DNA of 49,096 nt, taken from assembly GCA_022511465.1 (NCBI GenBank), contig JAFLRM010000025.1, forward strand, positions 1-49,096, written 5' to 3'. The notes beneath the pieces were generated by a model, which saw nothing but the letters and a program-made list of their open reading frames with translations, ran no database searches and was not told the origin of the DNA. Shown in pieces: positions 44,884-49,096 of this stretch. Position numbers and translations under genes: made by a program. Source of the DNA: Acetatifactor sp. GTDB taxonomy: Bacteria > Bacillota > Clostridia > Lachnospirales > Lachnospiraceae. Positions within the stretch are counted from its first letter, which is position 1; each line of letters starts with the position of its first letter.

Positions 44884-46642
44884 GACAGATCGACGCTATT
44901 CCAAAGGTACGATCCTGAAGCTGGGAAGATATCTTTTTTATCACAAGGGACTTTTGTCCCTGGCTTTCCTGTGTACTTTGGGGAGCAATCTTTTTGCCTT
45001 GATCGGTCCCAGGCTGACCGGGTATGCCATTGGTGCCATCGAGCCGGGCAAGGGTGCAGTGGACTTTGGAACAGTGTGGTATTATGCGGTCTGGATGGCG
45101 GTGTTCTATGTGGTTTCCTCCGCCATGTCCTACGGACTGCAGGTGCTGATGCTGACCATCAGCCGCAAAGTGGTATACCGGATGCGGCAGGACGTGTTTG
45201 AGAAGCTGATGACGCTGCCGGTAGGATATTTTGATATCCATCAGACCGGAGACATTATCAGCCGTATTTCCTATGATATTGATACAGTCAACGCCTCTCT
45301 GTCCAACGATCTGGTACAGCTTTTGACTACGGTGATCACAGTGGTGGGCGCGTTAGTGATGATGTTTACGATATCTCCGAGACTGCTTCTGGTGTTTGCG
45401 TTCACGGTGCCGCTTTCCATCTGTATGACAAAGTTTCTCACAGGCAAGACAAGACCACTCTTTCGGGAGAGATCCGCCAAGCTTGGGGAGATGAATGGGT
45501 TTGTGGAGGAGATGATCTCCGGGCAGAAGACATTGAAAGCTTATGGCAGGGAAGATTACACCATTGGAAGATTTGACGGGAAGAACAAGGCAGCAGTGGA
45601 TGCCTACTATCGGGCGGAATACTACGGCAGTATTGTAGGGCCGTGTGTGAACTTTGTAAATAACTTGTCGCTGTCGTTGATCAGTGTGTTTGGCGCACTT
45701 TTGTATCTGGCGGGCAGCATGTCCATCGGGGATATCTCTTCCTTTGTGCTGTATTCCCGAAAATTTTCCGGCCCTATCAACGAGGCGGCAAATATCATGA
45801 GCGAACTGCAATCGGCGCTGGCAGCGGCGGAACGGGTATTCCGTCTGCTGGAGGAGGATCCGGAGCCCGCCGATGCTCCGGAGGCTTTGGAACTGGGAGG
45901 CAATGATGGAAAGGTCAGAGGAGAGGTGGAGCTGTCCCATGTGGAATTTGGCTATCTGCCCGGTAAGACGATACTCCACAACTTCAACCTTCATGTGAAA
46001 CCGGGGCAGATGATCGCCATTGTAGGCCCCACCGGAGCCGGAAAGACCACGCTGATCAATCTGCTCATGCGATTCTATGATGCGGATCGGGGGGAGATTA
46101 GGGTGGATGGAAAAAGTGTGTCCCAGCTGACCAGACAAAGTCTACGACAAGCTTACGCCATGGTGCTCCAGGATACCTGGCTCTTCTACGGAAGTGTCTA
46201 TGATAATCTGGCCTACGGAAAGGAGGGGGCAACCAGAGAGGACGTAGAAAGGGCGGCGAGGGCAGCTCGCATTCACTCCTTTATCAAGCGTCTCCCTCAG
46301 GGGTATGACACAATATTGACAGATGAGGGAACCAACATTTCCAAAGGGCAGAAGCAGCTTTTGACCATCGCCAGGGCGATGCTTTTGGATGCCAGAATGT
46401 TGATCCTGGACGAAGCCACCTCCAACGTGGACACCCGCACGGAGCAGCAGATTCAGTGGGCTATGAGCCAGTTGATGCAGGGAAAGACATGCTTTGTCAT
46501 TGCCCACAGACTGTCTACCATTCAAAATGCGGATAGGATCTTAGTGGTAAACGGCGGGGAGGTGGTGGAACAGGGCACCCATCGAGAACTGATGCAGAGG
46601 GGCGGTATGTACAGACAATTGTATGAGGCACAATTTGAGTGA
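44876..46642 (+). CDS. ABC exporter half-transporter, catalytic subunit
   Basis: A 588-residue partner of the preceding protein, with six membrane helices and an ATPase domain. Walker A GPTGAGKTT is near residue 384. Walker B keeps the catalytic Glu (LILDEATSNVD) and the switch His (IAHRLSTI). Its signature reads ISKGQKQ instead of LSGGQ, which completes the weak site formed with the first subunit's altered Walker B. The complementary defects show the two proteins work as one heterodimer. ATG 44876 lies inside the end of the first gene, so translation is coupled. Confidence 0.93.
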   Translation: MSETDRRYSKGTILKLGRYLFYHKGLLSLAFLCTLGSNLFALIGPRLTGYAIGAIEPGKGAVDFGTVWYYAVWMAVFYVVSSAMSYGLQVLMLTISRKVVYRMRQDVFEKLMTLPVGYFDIHQTGDIISRISYDIDTVNASLSNDLVQLLTTVITVVGALVMMFTISPRLLLVFAFTVPLSICMTKFLTGKTRPLFRERSAKLGEMNGFVEEMISGQKTLKAYGREDYTIGRFDGKNKAAVDAYYRAEYYGSIVGPCVNFVNNLSLSLISVFGALLYLAGSMSIGDISSFVLYSRKFSGPINEAANIMSELQSALAAAERVFRLLEEDPEPADAPEALELGGNDGKVRGEVELSHVEFGYLPGKTILHNFNLHVKPGQMIAIVGPTGAGKTTLINLLMRFYDADRGEIRVDGKSVSQLTRQSLRQAYAMVLQDTWLFYGSVYDNLAYGKEGATREDVERAARAARIHSFIKRLPQGYDTILTDEGTNISKGQKQLLTIARAMLLDARMLILDEATSNVDTRTEQQIQWAMSQLMQGKTCFVIAHRLSTIQNADRILVVNGGEVVEQGTHRELMQRGGMYRQLYEAQFE

Positions 46643-46684
46643 CGCAAGGAAGCTGATACTATAGGTGTCCCGTAGAAAAAAGAA

Positions 46685-46731
46685 AAAAGCAGCAATCCTG
46701 ATCTTGGGTGTGACATGGGATTGCTGCTTTT
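46685..46731 (+). terminator. Bidirectional terminator
   Basis: AAAAGCAGCAATCC (46685-46698) pairs perfectly with GGATTGCTGCTTTT (46718-46731). The A-rich left flank and T-rich right end serve both the ABC genes on plus and the membrane protein gene on minus. Confidence 0.88.
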
Positions 46732-46766
46732 AGTGTATATGCGAACAAGCTTCACAATATTTTCTG

Positions 46767-48350
46767 TTAACTTGCAAAATAGTACAAAGTCCAGTCTCCT
46801 ACAGTGTCAAACCGAACCACCAAATGTTCTCCCAACTCAAAGCTGTCTCCTTGGTCTCGCATATAAACGGCCACGATGGCGTTTTCCGTCCATATGGGAG
46901 CATACTCATATCTGCTGTAATAATCATGGGCCATTGTGAGACCTTCTGCATCTATATCAAGGTACAGGCAATCGCCGCCTAATAATCTGCAGATTTCTGC
47001 CTCGCCGCCGCTATAGTATGTATATACTGTCTCCAAATTCATATCATCTACATATGCGACCAAATCTTTTAAGCTTTTATTTTGTTCCCCGAGGATAAAA
47101 ACTTCCCGAAAAACAAGAACTTGAAACATAAAAAATGCTGCAAAACCGCATAAAAATAACCATTTCTGTTGTATGTTACTAAGTCCGCGGAACCATTGCA
47201 CCATCACCACAGCTGCCACACACATCAGGGGGATCACTCCTATCAGGTGATAGCGATAATCATAGGTGGAAGCGCCAGCTTTCGAATAAGACACGTTTAG
47301 AATAAAATAATTCCAGACGAAAACAGAAAGCAATAATATTAACCGCAAATCGCCTCTTTTTTTCACACATTTTACAATGGCATATAGGCCGCATAGCAAA
47401 AATGCAGCCATCAGAAGGCATTTGGCTAACATGATCATCCCGTCAACGGAAAATATAACGGCGTCAAACTCTGCGGTAGCCCCGCCCACCAATTCAAACA
47501 GACCAAAAAAGCAGGAGGAAACATTGTTCAGCATATCGTAAACACTGCAGAATTTCATACCTTCCGCTCTGGTTCCGCCCATGAGGGTCTCATTCACTCT
47601 CATGCCCAAAAATGTACAGAGGGCAGAAAGGCCTATTAGAACAAAAACTAAGGAGGGAACCCGTTCCCATTTTAAGAACTTATAAGCAAGATATGCCACA
47701 AACACTGGAGCCAGCCCGCAAGCTGCTACATACACATTGCTGGAGGAACTGCTCACAGTCAGCAGCACGAGGTACAAGAGCGTAAAAAACCAGAAGCGTC
47801 TGTTCTTTACTAAAGGCTTTTTCTGCTCTGCGAGAAGCAAAATGCCAATTAACAGAAGGGGAATGAGAATCTTTACAATGTATTGCGCTCCGGAAAAAAA
47901 TAACATATTGTAATAGTCCAGCATTCCTACACGATAAGGGATACAAACCAGGTTTGCACACAGCAAGGGATACAGAGGGTCACTGCCTTCAAATAACAAG
48001 AAGATCACTCGGAGCAAAATTAGAGTAAAAATAACATTTGACAAAGTACAGGCCAGATAAATATTCTTTGTAAGGCCATACAGCGGCAGGGCAAAAAGGG
48101 TGGTACAATCCCACTCTAACGTGGTGAGATAGGACCATTGGGGAATCGCCCAGGTTTTTTCTTCCCACATAGTGATGATATGTTTTAAAAGCTTTGCAGC
48201 ATCGTGGTCCAGAGTTTGATCTATCAATGTCAGATTGCTGAGGGCGATCAGAAGAACCTGTAAGATCAGCAGCAGGGTCAGGCAGGCTTCCATCGGTTTT
48301 TTATTTACTTTCTTCCAAAAAAGCATAGGTATTTTCAAGGTTCTATCCAT
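46767..48350 (-). CDS. Large polytopic membrane protein, possibly GT-C glycosyltransferase-like
   Basis: The 527-residue product has about ten hydrophobic segments, then a soluble C-terminal part of about 110 residues. After the first helix lies an acidic loop, TLDHDAAKLLKHI, and then aromatic stretches such as WAIPQWSYLTTLEWD. This layout, a first outer loop with paired acidic residues followed by many helices, recalls GT-C fold enzymes that use lipid-linked sugars, but no diagnostic motif was found. The gene is AT-richer than its neighbours. ATG 48350 has only a weak AAGG ribosome site. A downstream polysaccharide deacetylase gene, divergently transcribed, is consistent with a cell-envelope role but does not prove it. 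Confidence 0.6.
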   Translation of the reverse strand: MDRTLKIPMLFWKKVNKKPMEACLTLLLILQVLLIALSNLTLIDQTLDHDAAKLLKHIITMWEEKTWAIPQWSYLTTLEWDCTTLFALPLYGLTKNIYLACTLSNVIFTLILLRVIFLLFEGSDPLYPLLCANLVCIPYRVGMLDYYNMLFFSGAQYIVKILIPLLLIGILLLAEQKKPLVKNRRFWFFTLLYLVLLTVSSSSSNVYVAACGLAPVFVAYLAYKFLKWERVPSLVFVLIGLSALCTFLGMRVNETLMGGTRAEGMKFCSVYDMLNNVSSCFFGLFELVGGATAEFDAVIFSVDGMIMLAKCLLMAAFLLCGLYAIVKCVKKRGDLRLILLLSVFVWNYFILNVSYSKAGASTYDYRYHLIGVIPLMCVAAVVMVQWFRGLSNIQQKWLFLCGFAAFFMFQVLVFREVFILGEQNKSLKDLVAYVDDMNLETVYTYYSGGEAEICRLLGGDCLYLDIDAEGLTMAHDYYSRYEYAPIWTENAIVAVYMRDQGDSFELGEHLVVRFDTVGDWTLYYFAS

Positions 48351-48383
48351 CCTTATAATAATTTTAAGTAGCTTACGTTTTTG

Positions 48384-48412
48384 ATTCTAACAGTTTAAAG
48401 TATTACAGTCAA
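48384..48412 (-). promoter_or_regulatory. Promoter of the polytopic membrane protein gene
   Basis: On the minus strand TTGACT (48412-48407), exactly 17 bases, then TAGAAT (48389-48384), about 35 bases before the ATG. Confidence 0.65.
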
Positions 48413-48438
48413 GACGGGGATTGTAGTATTCAAGAGTT

Positions 48439-48473
48439 ATAGACGCAGTTTCCTGTATGAAAAACTGGTCTAT
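48439..48473. repeat. Long palindrome upstream of the polysaccharide deacetylase gene
   Basis: ATAGAC-G-CAGTTT (48439-48451) faces AAACTG-GTCTAT (48462-48473), a 12-bp inverted repeat with one bulged base and a ten-base centre. It lies between divergent genes, 60 bases before the deacetylase ATG. No T run follows, so an operator or RNA hairpin is more likely than a terminator. Confidence 0.55.
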
Positions 48474-48533
48474 TTGCAGCGGATACCGGCATATATTCTC
48501 TATGACATAAGAGTGAATAGTGGTGTAACTGTC

Positions 48534-49096
48534 ATGAAAAAAAGAGTGGCGATAATCCTTTCGATCGTAAATTTATTGATGGGATTATCGTTATTTTTTG
48601 TGGAAGCAAACAAGCCGGTAGTCACAGAGCGTGTAAATCATGCGGAAAATGTGATGGATGTGGCAGCAGGAACGGATGAAACGGGACAGATGTTTGAAGG
48701 GGAAAGCGATCTGAAAAAAATTGCGCTTACCTTCGACGACGGGCCGCATCCTTATTACACGGAGCAATTGTTGGATGGATTGAAGGAAAGAGGAGTGGTG
48801 GCAACCTTCTTTGTGACAGGGGAGCATGCCAGTCTCCATCCGGATGTGATCAAGCAGATGCAGGAGGAGGGGCACCTGATCGGGAACCATACGTACAGCC
48901 ATATGCAGCTGACAAAGAGGAATCGGGAGAAGTTTAAGGAGGAATTGATGAAGACCAATGAGGTGATAGAGGAGATCACGGGGCAGGAGGTGATCTATGT
49001 GCGCCCGCCTTATGGAACATGGGATAAGAAATTTGAGGAGGAGCTCAACATGATCCCGGTTTTGTGGACGATCGATCCTTTGGACTGGTGCAGCAG
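48534..49096 (+). CDS. Polysaccharide deacetylase (NodB homology), 3' end cut by the window
   Basis: The reading frame from ATG 48534 stays open to the window end (187 codons plus two bases). A single N-terminal hydrophobic segment (VAIILSIVNLLMGLSLFFV) is an uncleaved anchor or signal peptide, so the enzyme works outside the cell on peptidoglycan or another acetylated glycan. The NodB motifs are present in order: TFDDGPHP (catalytic base and metal Asp), NHTYSHMQL (metal histidines), RPPYGTW and DPLDWCS. The missing part should carry the last motif with the catalytic His. No strong ribosome site is visible before the ATG. Confidence 0.9.
   Translation, partial: MKKRVAIILSIVNLLMGLSLFFVEANKPVVTERVNHAENVMDVAAGTDETGQMFEGESDLKKIALTFDDGPHPYYTEQLLDGLKERGVVATFFVTGEHASLHPDVIKQMQEEGHLIGNHTYSHMQLTKRNREKFKEELMKTNEVIEEITGQEVIYVRPPYGTWDKKFEEELNMIPVLWTIDPLDWCS

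Overview
The window looks like a chromosomal segment from an anaerobic gut-type member of the Firmicutes, most likely the family Lachnospiraceae (class Clostridia). The evidence is the conserved rimP-nusA-ylxR-ylxQ-infB-rbfA-nrnA-truB-ribF operon, a perfect CIRCE operator in front of groES-groEL, an [FeFe] hydrogenase, a DUF4250/RACo-like pair, strong AGGAGG ribosome sites with frequent TTG and GTG starts, and consensus sigma-A promoters. No tRNA, rRNA, CRISPR array or intact insertion sequence was seen. The placement is inferred from gene content only.

Layout, left to right. (1) 1-2.1 kb: the tail of a class B sortase, a C39-like cysteine peptidase, and a zinc-ribbon membrane protein. (2) 2.2-4.4 kb: HrcA/CIRCE-controlled groES-groEL. 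(3) 4.4-8.4 kb: a two-gene glycan operon, a GH43 glycosidase and a family 9 pectate lyase, neither with an export signal. (4) 8.4-14.8 kb: an H2/NAD(P)H redox module, consisting of a NuoF-cluster/GltD fusion flavoprotein, an [FeFe] hydrogenase resembling the poorly studied 'glutamate synthase-linked' A2 type, and a hybrid sensor kinase with two receiver domains. (5) 14.8-23.3 kb: the translation/transcription operon rimP to ribF, led by a consensus promoter and a leader hairpin. (6) 23.3-26.2 kb: a Na/phosphate cotransporter with PhoU domain and a secreted SH3b-NlpC/P60 hydrolase. (7) 26.3-29.0 kb: rpsO and pnp with structured leaders. (8) 29.0-31.6 kb: a nitroreductase, a small M24 peptidase and an Rpn-family nuclease; the last two look more AT-rich. 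(9) 31.7-34.8 kb: a copper operon, CsoR with two operators and a CopA ATPase that carries a CopZ-like domain with its own embedded ribosome site and ATG. (10) 34.8-39.6 kb: a small alarmone synthetase, ClpB, DUF4250 and a RACo-like ASKHA protein. (11) 39.7-42.9 kb: a chemoreceptor with a lysine-periodic N-terminal tail, and a convergent tandem hemerythrin. (12) 43.0-46.7 kb: a heterodimeric ABC exporter. (13) 46.7-49.1 kb: a large polytopic membrane protein on the minus strand and the start of a polysaccharide deacetylase that runs off the window.

Most genes are housekeeping or stress and redox functions. No complete new defence or mobile system was found. The observations most worth testing are the exact every-third-residue lysine tail on the chemoreceptor, the copA-internal copZ start, the A2-like hydrogenase module beside a hybrid kinase, the C39-like/DUF1905-like fusion, and several RNA hairpins or palindromes (rimP, rpsO, pnp and polysaccharide deacetylase leaders). 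All domain calls were made by reading motifs; no database search was run.
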